A stretch of DNA of 12,165 nucleotides from Zetaproteobacteria bacterium (GTDB lineage: Bacteria; Pseudomonadota; Zetaproteobacteria; Mariprofundales; Mariprofundaceae): contig JAJRVH010000076.1 of the NCBI GenBank assembly GCA_021545625.1, positions 1 to 12,165 of the forward strand. Reading direction: 5' to 3'. Below, one piece after another: positions 7,078 to 12,165 of the stretch; positions within the stretch are counted from its first letter, which is position 1; every line of letters begins with the position of its first letter. The notes under the pieces were generated by a model. It saw only the letters and a program-made list of their open reading frames with translations. It was not told where the DNA came from and ran no database searches. The translations under genes and the position numbers were made by a program.

Positions 7078-7633
7078 CGGCCTCGTCCGGCTTGCGCATC
7101 AGCTCCGGCCAGGCGTCACGCATATATTCATAGCCGGACCACAGCGTGAGGATGGCGGCCAGCCAGAGCAGCGCGATGCCCGCCATATGAAAGTCGAATT
7201 CGTAAACATTCGTATGAATCAGCAGGCTGCCGATCGCCAGCATCTGGATCATGGTTTTCCATTTTCCCAGCAGTGAAACCTTGACCACGGCTGAGCGTTC
7301 GGCCAGCCATTCCCGCAGCGCTCCGATGGCAATCTCGCGAGCGATGATAATGATCGCAAGCACGGCGGGGGCCCGTTCATCGGCAACGAGCAGCACCAGC
7401 GCCGAGGCGACAAGCAGTTTGTCGGCCACCGGATCGAGAAAGCGTCCGAACGCCGTGACCTCGTTGCGCGAACGGGCCAGATAGCCGTCCAGCCAGTCGG
7501 TGATGGCTGCAAGGGCGAAGACCAGCGCCGAGGCATACCAGCCGAGGGGCCCGGGCAGATAGAATACGGCGATGAACAGCGGGATCATCAGCACGCGGCC
7601 CAGCGTCAGCTGGTTGGAAATCGTCCATCTCAT
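7058..7633 (-). CDS. pgsA: CDP-diacylglycerol-glycerol-3-phosphate 3-phosphatidyltransferase
   Basis: A 191-residue inner-membrane enzyme that makes phosphatidylglycerophosphate from CDP-diacylglycerol and glycerol 3-phosphate, the committed step to phosphatidylglycerol and cardiolipin. The full CDP-alcohol phosphotransferase signature is present: D46, D49-G50, A53-R54, G63, D67 and D71 (DGYLARS, then GRFLDPVADK). Hydrophobic stretches near 12-27, 33-46, 73-98, 128-140 and 149-165 fit a multi-pass protein. The N-terminus (ISNQLTLGRVLMIPLF) is typical of PgsA. The ribosome binding site is weak. The last 20 bp overlap the end of the alcohol dehydrogenase gene on the other strand. Its start borders the AT-rich DnaA-box region, which would have to contain or adjoin its promoter. 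Confidence 0.94.
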   Translation of the reverse strand: MRWTISNQLTLGRVLMIPLFIAVFYLPGPLGWYASALVFALAAITDWLDGYLARSRNEVTAFGRFLDPVADKLLVASALVLLVADERAPAVLAIIIIAREIAIGALREWLAERSAVVKVSLLGKWKTMIQMLAIGSLLIHTNVYEFDFHMAGIALLWLAAILTLWSGYEYMRDAWPELMRKPDEAATAANE

Positions 7634-7726
7634 GGCCGCAGAGTATCCGCGTCATGGCGGCGGGGTAAAGAATTAATCACGAAGCATGCCGGCCCCGGAT
7701 GCAAGTATTGCAAGGTGTTGGGCGGA

Positions 7727-7735
7727 CTATCCACA
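7727..7735 (+). promoter_or_regulatory. DnaA box, one mismatch
   Basis: CTATCCACA matches the consensus TTATCCACA at 8 of 9 positions. It faces the box at 7741 across 5 bases, so TATCCACA-CCTTT-TGTGGATA (7728-7748) forms a perfect inverted repeat. Confidence 0.6.
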
Positions 7736-7740
7736 CCTTT

Positions 7741-7749
7741 TGTGGATAA
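7741..7749 (-). promoter_or_regulatory. DnaA box, perfect consensus
   Basis: TGTGGATAA on the plus strand is TTATCCACA on the minus strand, an exact high-affinity DnaA box. It has the same orientation as the next box, which begins 12 bases later. Confidence 0.75.
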
Positions 7750-7752
7750 CCT

Positions 7753-7761
7753 TGTGGATAA
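7753..7761 (-). promoter_or_regulatory. DnaA box, perfect consensus
   Basis: A second exact TTATCCACA on the minus strand, three bases after the previous box. It is nearest to the AT-rich block, which begins a few bases downstream. Confidence 0.75.
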
Positions 7762-7935
7762 GCGAGCGATTTTATCGGCTTGCATTGAAGGTTTTATCTT
7801 TTTCGCATCCATGCCTAAAATATATGCATGACACTAAAAGGCTTTTAATACAACATGTTATAACATAAAAAGAATTATCAACCTGAAGGTCGGCTCTCAA
7901 GTGTTAAAGCTTTTTCATCTCTGCCGGCAGGCGGT

Positions 7936-7956
7936 GGATAGATTCTTCATCTATCC
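7936..7956. other. 8-bp perfect hairpin after trmL
   Basis: GGATAGAT (7936-7943) and ATCTATCC (7949-7956) pair around the loop TCTTC. The hairpin begins 6 bases past the trmL stop in the leftward direction, but that side lacks a T-tract. On the plus strand it is followed by TTTATT. It may protect or end trmL mRNA weakly, or be a structural part of the DnaA-box region; GGATAG also resembles part of a DnaA box. Confidence 0.4.
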
Positions 7957-7961
7957 TTTAT

Positions 7962-8426
7962 TCAGCCTTGTTGCAACTGGCGAAGCGCCTCAAACAGCGT
8001 GACCGCGCAGGCATTGGCCAGATTGAGCGAGCGAACCGGAGCATCGTCGCGCATCGGGATCGTGATGCGCCGGGTCTCGTCAAAAACAAATGCCGGCAGC
8101 CCCCGTGTTTCAGGACCGAATACCAGTACGTCGCCTGGTTCGAAGGCAGTCTCCCAGAGGCTGGTGCCCTTTCTGGCGCTGAGCGCATACCAGTTGCGAT
8201 GCCGTCCGATGGCTTCCCTGGCCGCTGCCCAGTCGACATGCTCGTGCACATCGACATGTTGCCAGTAATCAAGCCCGGCGCGTTTCAGCTGCCGGTCGCT
8301 GATTTCAAAACCGAGCGGATGGATCAGGTGCAGGCTGCAGCCGGTACAGGCGCAAAGACGGGCGATGTTGCCGGTATTCGGAGGGATTTCCGGTTGAAAA
8401 AGGACGATGTGGAGCTTCTGTCGCAT
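7962..8426 (-). CDS. trmL: tRNA (cytidine/uridine-34 2'-O)-methyltransferase
   Basis: A 154-residue SPOUT-class enzyme that methylates the ribose of the wobble base 34 in certain leucine tRNAs using S-adenosylmethionine. The three SPOUT motifs are clear: PPNTGNIARLC (15-25), FGPETRGLP (103-111) and IPM...SLNLANACAV (123-142). The knot-forming C-terminus and the short length with no extra RNA-binding domain match TrmL, not the larger TrmH or RlmB. The segment RAGLDYW (49-55) is also typical. Start at the ATG at 8426-8424; the ribosome binding site is poor. The terminator of upstream trxA separates the two genes, so trmL probably has its own promoter, which I could not identify. A GCCCGC/GCGGGC hairpin (8438-8457) lies just before its start. 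Confidence 0.93.
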   Translation of the reverse strand: MRQKLHIVLFQPEIPPNTGNIARLCACTGCSLHLIHPLGFEISDRQLKRAGLDYWQHVDVHEHVDWAAAREAIGRHRNWYALSARKGTSLWETAFEPGDVLVFGPETRGLPAFVFDETRRITIPMRDDAPVRSLNLANACAVTLFEALRQLQQG

Positions 8427-8480
8427 GCGGATACGATGCCCGCGTCCGGTGGCGGGCGCAAGCGGGATGGTGCGGGAACG

Positions 8481-8508
8481 AAAAAAAGGCCGGGCATCAA
8501 GCCCGGCC
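8481..8508 (-). terminator. Rho-independent terminator of trxA
   Basis: Read leftward, GGCCGGGC (8508-8501) pairs perfectly with GCCCGGCC (8495-8488) across a 5-base loop and is followed by seven T residues (8487-8481). It lies 26 bases past the trxA stop. This is a classical intrinsic terminator and should insulate trmL from trxA. Confidence 0.92.
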
Positions 8509-8534
8509 CCGATTTGAGCGGCAACGGTTGTCCG

Positions 8535-8867
8535 TCAGCCCAGGTGTTCGTCGATAAACTCGATCAGCTTGGCCTTGCTGACGGCGCCGACCTTGGTGCC
8601 CTGAACATTGCCGTCGCGAAACAGCATCAGCGTCGGAATGCCGCGCACGCCGTATTTTCCGGGCGTGTTCGGATTGTCATCGATATTGATCTTGGCGATG
8701 GTGACCTGTCCTTGCTTCTCGGCGGCCACTTCGTCCAGAATCGGGGCGATCTGTTTGCAGGGGCCGCACCAGGGAGCCCAGAAGTCAACGACCACGGGGC
8801 CGGGCGCTTTCAGCACGTCCGCATCGAAACTGTCGTCGGTAACATGAATGATAAGATCGGAAGCCAT
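8535..8867 (-). CDS. trxA: Thioredoxin 1
   Basis: A 110-residue cytoplasmic dithiol reductant for ribonucleotide reductase, methionine sulfoxide reductases and other targets. The active site W33-C34-G35-P36-C37 is intact, with the buried D28 (VDFWAPWCGPCK) and the cis-proline P78 (RGIPTLMLF) in their family positions. Length is standard and there is no signal peptide. The ATG at 8867-8865 is preceded by AGAGGA (8878-8873), a good ribosome binding site. It is transcribed leftward as a single-gene unit, with its own likely promoter and a strong terminator. It is divergent from the methyltransferase gene, 62 bp away. Confidence 0.97.
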   Translation of the reverse strand: MASDLIIHVTDDSFDADVLKAPGPVVVDFWAPWCGPCKQIAPILDEVAAEKQGQVTIAKINIDDNPNTPGKYGVRGIPTLMLFRDGNVQGTKVGAVSKAKLIEFIDEHLG

Positions 8868-8898
8868 TGGTGTCCTCTTTGTTTATTTGGATACCGCT

Positions 8899-8927
8899 AC
8901 GTTAGTCAGGGAGCAAAGCAGCGTCAA
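8899..8927 (-). promoter_or_regulatory. Candidate sigma70 promoter for trxA
   Basis: Read leftward, TTGACG (8927-8922, 5 of 6 matches) and TAACGT (8904-8899, 3 of 6) are 17 bases apart. This would give a leader of about 25 bases before the trxA ATG. The -35 box nearly touches the ATG of the divergent methyltransferase gene at 8930. Confidence 0.4.
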
Positions 8928-8929
8928 CC

Positions 8930-10072
8930 ATGTCCGAACAAAGCATATTGGAAGAACTGATCCGGCAGCGCATCGACAGGGCAGGCGGTTTTTTGCCATT
9001 TGATCGCTTTATGGAGGCCGCTCTTTATGAGCCCGGTCTCGGCTATTACGAACGCGGCGCCATTTTCGGCGCCGAGGGCGATTTTGTCACCGCGCCGGAT
9101 CTGGGCCCCTGGCTGAAGCTCGGCTTCTGCGACCTGCTGCGCCAGGGCTGGCAGGCACTCGGCGAGCCTTCCGAATGGATATTGCTGGAGCAGGGCGGCG
9201 GCAGCGGGCGCCTGCTGACGTCGATACTCGAATCATTACCGCAAACCGGCATGCCCATGCCGGCCCGGGTGATCGAGGTCGAAACCAGCGAGCAGTTGCG
9301 CATGCGTCAGCGAGAACTGTTCGGGCAGGCAGGGACCGCCGTGGAGCATGTCGCCGCGCTCAGCGATCTGCCGGCGCTTGAAAACGTGCTGGCGATCAGT
9401 AATGAACTGCCCGATGCCTTTCCGGTGCGCTGTTTCACGATGCGCTCGGGTTCGCCGTATGAGCGCGGGGTCGCCTTTGAGCGGGGGTTCGTATGGGCCA
9501 CGGCGGACGAAGCCCTCGCTGACGGGCCGGCCATCGATCCGGATATCCGGGCAGCCTGGCCCGAAGGCTATACCAGTGAGTGGAACCCTGGCCTGGATAG
9601 CTGGCAGCAACAGCTGGCCGCCGTGATCCGGCGCGGCTTTTCCTTCTGCGTCGACTATGGCTACAGCCAGAGAGAATATTACCGCCCCAACCGCGAGCAG
9701 GGGACGCTGCTCGCGCATTACCGCCATCAGGTCGTGGACGAGGTGTTGCTGCGTCCCGGCGAGCAGGATATCACGGCGCATATCGACTTTTCCGCCCTGT
9801 GTCGCGCCGGCCGTTTGCATGGTCTGCAGCCGCTGCTCTGGATGCCCCAGGGGGCCTGGCTGGCCCAGTCGCCGCTGGTACAGCAGACGATTCGGCATCT
9901 GGCCAGGCATCCCGATAGCGCCTCGATGAAGCAGATGGCCGAAGCCCGGCGCATGCTGCTGCCCTTTGGCATGGGTGAAATGTTCAAGCTTTTCATTCAG
10001 GCAACACCGGGTCTTGATGCACCGGATTTTCTCGCCCGTTTCAACCGGTTGCCGGATATCGACGAGGTCTGA
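8930..10072 (+). CDS. SAM-dependent methyltransferase of the MidA/NDUFAF7 family
   Basis: A 380-residue protein of the family whose eukaryotic members (MidA, NDUFAF7) methylate an arginine of the complex I subunit NDUFS2 during assembly. The role in bacteria is not established. Family features in order are: FDRFMEAALYEPGLGYY (24-40), GDFVTAP (50-56), the SAM-binding glycine motif LLEQGGGSGRLL (85-96), the acidic end of the next strand VIEVETS (114-120), and SNELPDAFPV (157-166), which corresponds to the conserved NE-DA-PV motif. Length fits. There is no signal peptide or membrane segment. The ATG at 8930 has only a weak, distant purine stretch upstream. No respiratory complex I genes are visible nearby, so the partner cannot be inferred from context. 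Confidence 0.88.
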   Translation: MSEQSILEELIRQRIDRAGGFLPFDRFMEAALYEPGLGYYERGAIFGAEGDFVTAPDLGPWLKLGFCDLLRQGWQALGEPSEWILLEQGGGSGRLLTSILESLPQTGMPMPARVIEVETSEQLRMRQRELFGQAGTAVEHVAALSDLPALENVLAISNELPDAFPVRCFTMRSGSPYERGVAFERGFVWATADEALADGPAIDPDIRAAWPEGYTSEWNPGLDSWQQQLAAVIRRGFSFCVDYGYSQREYYRPNREQGTLLAHYRHQVVDEVLLRPGEQDITAHIDFSALCRAGRLHGLQPLLWMPQGAWLAQSPLVQQTIRHLARHPDSASMKQMAEARRMLLPFGMGEMFKLFIQATPGLDAPDFLARFNRLPDIDEV

Positions 10073-10123
10073 CCGGGCTGCATGGTCGACGGATCTAAAT
10101 ATGCAATCTGTGGGCGGAATCAC

Positions 10124-10151
10124 TTGACAATGACCGCTGGTGGTCAACAAT
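10124..10151 (+). promoter_or_regulatory. Promoter of the kinase gene, with a dyad in the spacer
   Basis: A perfect -35 box TTGACA (10124-10129) and a -10-like AACAAT (10146-10151, 4 of 6) are 16 bases apart. TGACC (10131-10135) and GGTCA (10142-10146) form an inverted repeat inside the spacer, a common position for an operator. The predicted transcript starts about 7 bases after the -10 box, at or next to the ATG at 10159. No ribosome binding site is visible. Confidence 0.45.
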
Positions 10152-10158
10152 CACTTCC

Positions 10159-11988
10159 ATGAAATGTTCTTCATGTGGGGTGGATGGTCCGGTTGAAAAC
10201 GGCCTGTGTAAAAACTGCGGCGCAGCCGTCAGCCGGGATGAGAGCCATACCCGACTCGGACATTATCTTCTGACCGACAAACTCGGCGAAGGCGGCATGG
10301 GTGTCGTCTATCGCGCCGAGGACGAAAAACTGGGGCGCGAGGTGGCGATCAAGGTGCTGCATCCGCATTTGCTGCAGCACGAGAACCTGAAAGAGCGTTT
10401 CCGCCGTGAAGCCCGCATGCATGCAAAGATCATCCATCCGAACGTCGTGACGTTGCTGTCGCTGTACGAAGACGGCGAGCATATGGCGCTGGTCATGGAA
10501 ATGATACACGGCATCAACCTGCGCCAGTATCTGAGGGATCATCCGCATATTTCTCTGGTGGACATCCTTCGTATTTCCGAGGCAATTCTCGGCGGTCTGG
10601 ATGCCGCGCACAAACTGGGCATGGTGCATCGGGATCTGAAGCCGGCCAATGTCCTGCTGTCGGAAGACGGTTCGATCAAACTGATGGATTTCGGGCTTGC
10701 CAAGCCGTCCAAGGGCGATGATGACCTGACCCAGAGCGGCGCGACGGTTGGTTCATTCCGCTATATGGCGCCCGAGCAGATTCTCAACCAGCCGGTCGAT
10801 GCCAGAACGGATCTCTATTCGTTCGGGATACTTCTTTATCAGATGTGCACCGGCAAGCTGCCCTTCGACTCTTCCGGCAACGGGGCCGGAGAGTTCGAGA
10901 TCATGGAGAAACAGATCCGCCAGGATCCGGTGCCGCCGATTTCGCTGAATCCGACGCTTCCGAAAATGCTTTCGGATCTGATCATGGACCTGCTGGCCAA
11001 GAATATTGCCGATCGGCCGGCCAGCTGCGATGCGGTACACCAGATTCTGTTGCAGATCGGTACCCAGGAGGCCAGTTCGGCGGCCGGCCATGAAATCAGG
11101 ATTCCGCCTCCGGCCGATTCGCAGAGCAATATCCAGATCGCCCGTGGGTTGCTGGGTGCACTGACATCAAGGATTGCGCGCCTGCTGGGGTTCCGGAAAA
11201 AACCGAAAGCGGGCAAGAGCGTTGCCGCCGCCGTGGACAAGAAGAAACGCTGGCATGCGCCGCTGATCTGGGCCGGCCTGCTGCTTGTGCTCGGCGGCCT
11301 TGGCTGGATGCTGACCAGCGTCATTCACATCGCCGAGCAGCAGCGAGGCGATGTGGCCGCCGTGGACAGGCAGCAGGCCACCACGCCCGGAAAGTCGGAA
11401 AAGAAGACTCCGCCGGCGGATCGGGTAGAAAAGAAGCCGGTGCCGCAAGCGCAGGCGAAGCCTCCTGCGCCCAGGCCCGCGAAAAAGGCGAAGCCTGCCG
11501 CGACAGCGAAAAAGAAGCCCGCGAAAAAGGCGGCAAGGAAGACAGCGCGCGTCTATCCTGTGACCTATCGCGTCGGACACAGGCTGATCCGTAGCGACGG
11601 CACGCGTGCGAACGAGAAGGATGCGCATGAATTCCGGGGCAAGAGCCGGCTGTTTTTTCCGGGTCTGAGGGATTATCGCTGGAAGGAAACGCTGCATACC
11701 TTCAAGCAGGGGCAGCTGCGTCTGTATTTCGACAAGCCCGTCCGGGTTTCCAGAATCGTCATTCACAAGGCCAGCGTCGGCAGGCTCAGTTTCAAGGGCG
11801 GCAGCCTTGATCTCCGGATACAGGACGAGAAGGGCAAGTGGCATCCGGCCTATGAACGCAAGGATCGCGACATCGACAAGCCCGTTACGATTCGTGTGCC
11901 GAAGTCCGTTGGCAAGATCAAGGGCGTGCGCTTCCGATTCCGTTCCGCCGAGCCGATTACCGTGGGCCCGATCGACTTGCTCCCCTAG
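10159..11988 (+). CDS. Membrane Ser/Thr protein kinase with zinc ribbon and beta-rich C-terminal domain
   Basis: A 609-residue protein. Residues 3-20 form a CxxC...CxxC zinc ribbon (C3, C6, C17, C20). A Hanks-type kinase domain spans about 34-300 and looks active: glycine loop GEGGMG (43-48), K65 (VAIK), HRDLKPAN (157-164) with D159 and N164, DFG (177-179), APE (204-206), D218 and R286. It is an RD kinase; T196 and S199 in the activation loop are candidate autophosphorylation sites. One membrane helix lies at about 367-389 after KKKRW, which suggests the kinase is cytoplasmic. Residues 407-464 are a Lys/Pro/Ala-rich linker. Residues 465-609 form a beta-rich, probably periplasmic domain resembling a galactose-binding-like sandwich, an inference from strand pattern only. 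The signal sensed and the targets are unknown. Confidence 0.92.
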   Translation: MKCSSCGVDGPVENGLCKNCGAAVSRDESHTRLGHYLLTDKLGEGGMGVVYRAEDEKLGREVAIKVLHPHLLQHENLKERFRREARMHAKIIHPNVVTLLSLYEDGEHMALVMEMIHGINLRQYLRDHPHISLVDILRISEAILGGLDAAHKLGMVHRDLKPANVLLSEDGSIKLMDFGLAKPSKGDDDLTQSGATVGSFRYMAPEQILNQPVDARTDLYSFGILLYQMCTGKLPFDSSGNGAGEFEIMEKQIRQDPVPPISLNPTLPKMLSDLIMDLLAKNIADRPASCDAVHQILLQIGTQEASSAAGHEIRIPPPADSQSNIQIARGLLGALTSRIARLLGFRKKPKAGKSVAAAVDKKKRWHAPLIWAGLLLVLGGLGWMLTSVIHIAEQQRGDVAAVDRQQATTPGKSEKKTPPADRVEKKPVPQAQAKPPAPRPAKKAKPAATAKKKPAKKAARKTARVYPVTYRVGHRLIRSDGTRANEKDAHEFRGKSRLFFPGLRDYRWKETLHTFKQGQLRLYFDKPVRVSRIVIHKASVGRLSFKGGSLDLRIQDEKGKWHPAYERKDRDIDKPVTIRVPKSVGKIKGVRFRFRSAEPITVGPIDLLP

Positions 11989-12165
11989 GTGAACCCGCCG
12001 TATCCGGACATTGTCGAAGGGGTGGTCGAAAAGCTGTTGCCGGGGGGTGAGGGCCTGTTTCGCTGTCCGGACGGTCGCCATGTGCTGGTGCGCAACGCAC
12101 TGCCCGGCGAGCGGCTGACAGTTCGCATCGATCACAGACGCCGCGGTGCGCTGCGCGGCGAGATC
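11989..12165 (+). CDS. TRAM-domain RNA m5U methyltransferase (RlmD/RumA type), 5' fragment
   Basis: The first 59 codons of a gene that runs off the right edge. It starts at a GTG directly after the kinase stop codon, with no gap and no ribosome binding site, so translation probably depends on ribosomes finishing the kinase. The protein reads DIVEGVVEKLLPGGEGLFRC and NALPGERLTVRI, the hallmark of a TRAM RNA-binding domain: a first strand, a G-G-E-G turn, and the LPGE-R motif. In proteobacteria this domain at the N-terminus usually belongs to 23S rRNA uracil-5-methyltransferases. The catalytic domain and iron-sulfur cysteines lie outside the window, so the exact member (RlmD, RlmC or TrmA-like) cannot be decided. 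Confidence 0.75.
   Translation, partial: MNPPYPDIVEGVVEKLLPGGEGLFRCPDGRHVLVRNALPGERLTVRIDHRRRGALRGEI

Larger units (their letters stand above)
7634..7961. other. Gene-free AT-rich region, candidate replication origin or DnaA-binding locus
   Basis: This 328-bp stretch between pgsA and trmL has no credible gene. It holds a cluster of three DnaA boxes (7727-7761), then a small GC-rich spacer (around 7762-7768), then an AT-rich block: 72 of the 100 bases at 7781-7880 are A or T, against roughly 40% in the neighbouring genes. The AT block contains the dyads TAAAAG-G-CTTTTA (7835-7847) and ATGTTATAACAT (7855-7866). An 8-bp hairpin closes the region at 7936-7956. A DnaA box cluster beside an AT-rich segment is the standard bacterial oriC layout. 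Alternatives are a DnaA titration site or a DnaA-controlled promoter for pgsA. No dnaA, dnaN, mnmG or parAB gene is visible to support oriC by context. Confidence 0.55.

Noticed and set aside
7630..7868. Two 60-codon frames in the AT-rich gap (one on each strand)
   Set aside because: They cross the DnaA boxes and the AT block, lack ribosome binding sites and have no recognisable content; the DNA is better explained as non-coding.
7968..8960. A 330-codon plus-strand frame across trmL and trxA
   Set aside because: It runs through two well-supported genes and a terminator on the other strand and has no protein family features.
1414..10146. A shared GGTCA/TGACC operator linking the serC-serA gap and the kinase promoter
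   Set aside because: The half-sites are arranged differently (GGTCA-N3-TGACC against TGACC-N6-GGTCA), and 5-base half-sites are common by chance.
11167..12135. A 322-codon minus-strand frame over the kinase end
   Set aside because: Its Arg/Leu-rich repetitive translation is the complement of the Lys/Ala/Pro linker codons; no motifs.
1..12165. tRNA, rRNA, CRISPR arrays, insertion sequences or prophage genes
   Set aside because: I looked for cloverleaf ends, spaced repeats, terminal inverted repeats with transposase motifs and integrase motifs and saw none; all large ORFs are core chromosomal genes.

Overview
This window is a piece of a bacterial chromosome of roughly 60% GC (estimated by eye). 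It carries core metabolic and housekeeping genes of proteobacterial type. The serine-histidine-purine gene order serC-serA-hisZ-purA is one known from Alphaproteobacteria and related deep proteobacterial lineages. HisZ implies a short-form HisG elsewhere in the genome. PgsA and TrmL look like standard proteobacterial proteins. I place the source in Pseudomonadota, with an alphaproteobacterial or zetaproteobacterial-like lineage as the best guess; the sequence alone does not settle it. I see no phage, transposon, CRISPR, tRNA or rRNA signatures.

Left part (1-5442): the 5' end of an RNase D gene points left. Divergent from it, serC, serA, hisZ and purA run rightward. serA and hisZ overlap by 4 bp (ATGA) and purA follows after 48 bp. 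SerC and SerA perform two successive steps from 3-phosphoglycerate toward serine, which supplies one-carbon units. HisZ activates the first step of histidine synthesis, a pathway that returns AICAR to purine synthesis. PurA commits IMP to AMP. The cluster therefore joins serine, histidine and adenine nucleotide supply.

Middle part (5443-8867): a small unrecognised gene (leftward) is divergent from an iron-type alcohol dehydrogenase gene (rightward). The dehydrogenase gene overlaps pgsA tail to tail by 20 bp. Leftward pgsA is preceded by a 328-bp AT-rich gene-free stretch (7634-7961) holding two perfect DnaA boxes, a third near-perfect one, a 72% AT block and several dyads. It looks like a replication origin or another DnaA-binding locus and is the most interesting signal here. 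Leftward trmL and trxA follow, separated by a classical intrinsic terminator belonging to trxA.

Right part (8868-12165): rightward genes for a MidA/NDUFAF7-type methyltransferase and a 609-residue membrane Ser/Thr protein kinase. The kinase has an N-terminal zinc ribbon, a Lys/Pro/Ala-rich linker and a beta-rich C-terminal domain. It is followed without any gap by the first 59 codons of a TRAM-domain RNA methyltransferase (RlmD/RumA type). The kinase promoter region has a perfect -35 box, a dyad between the promoter boxes and a predicted transcription start almost at the ATG.
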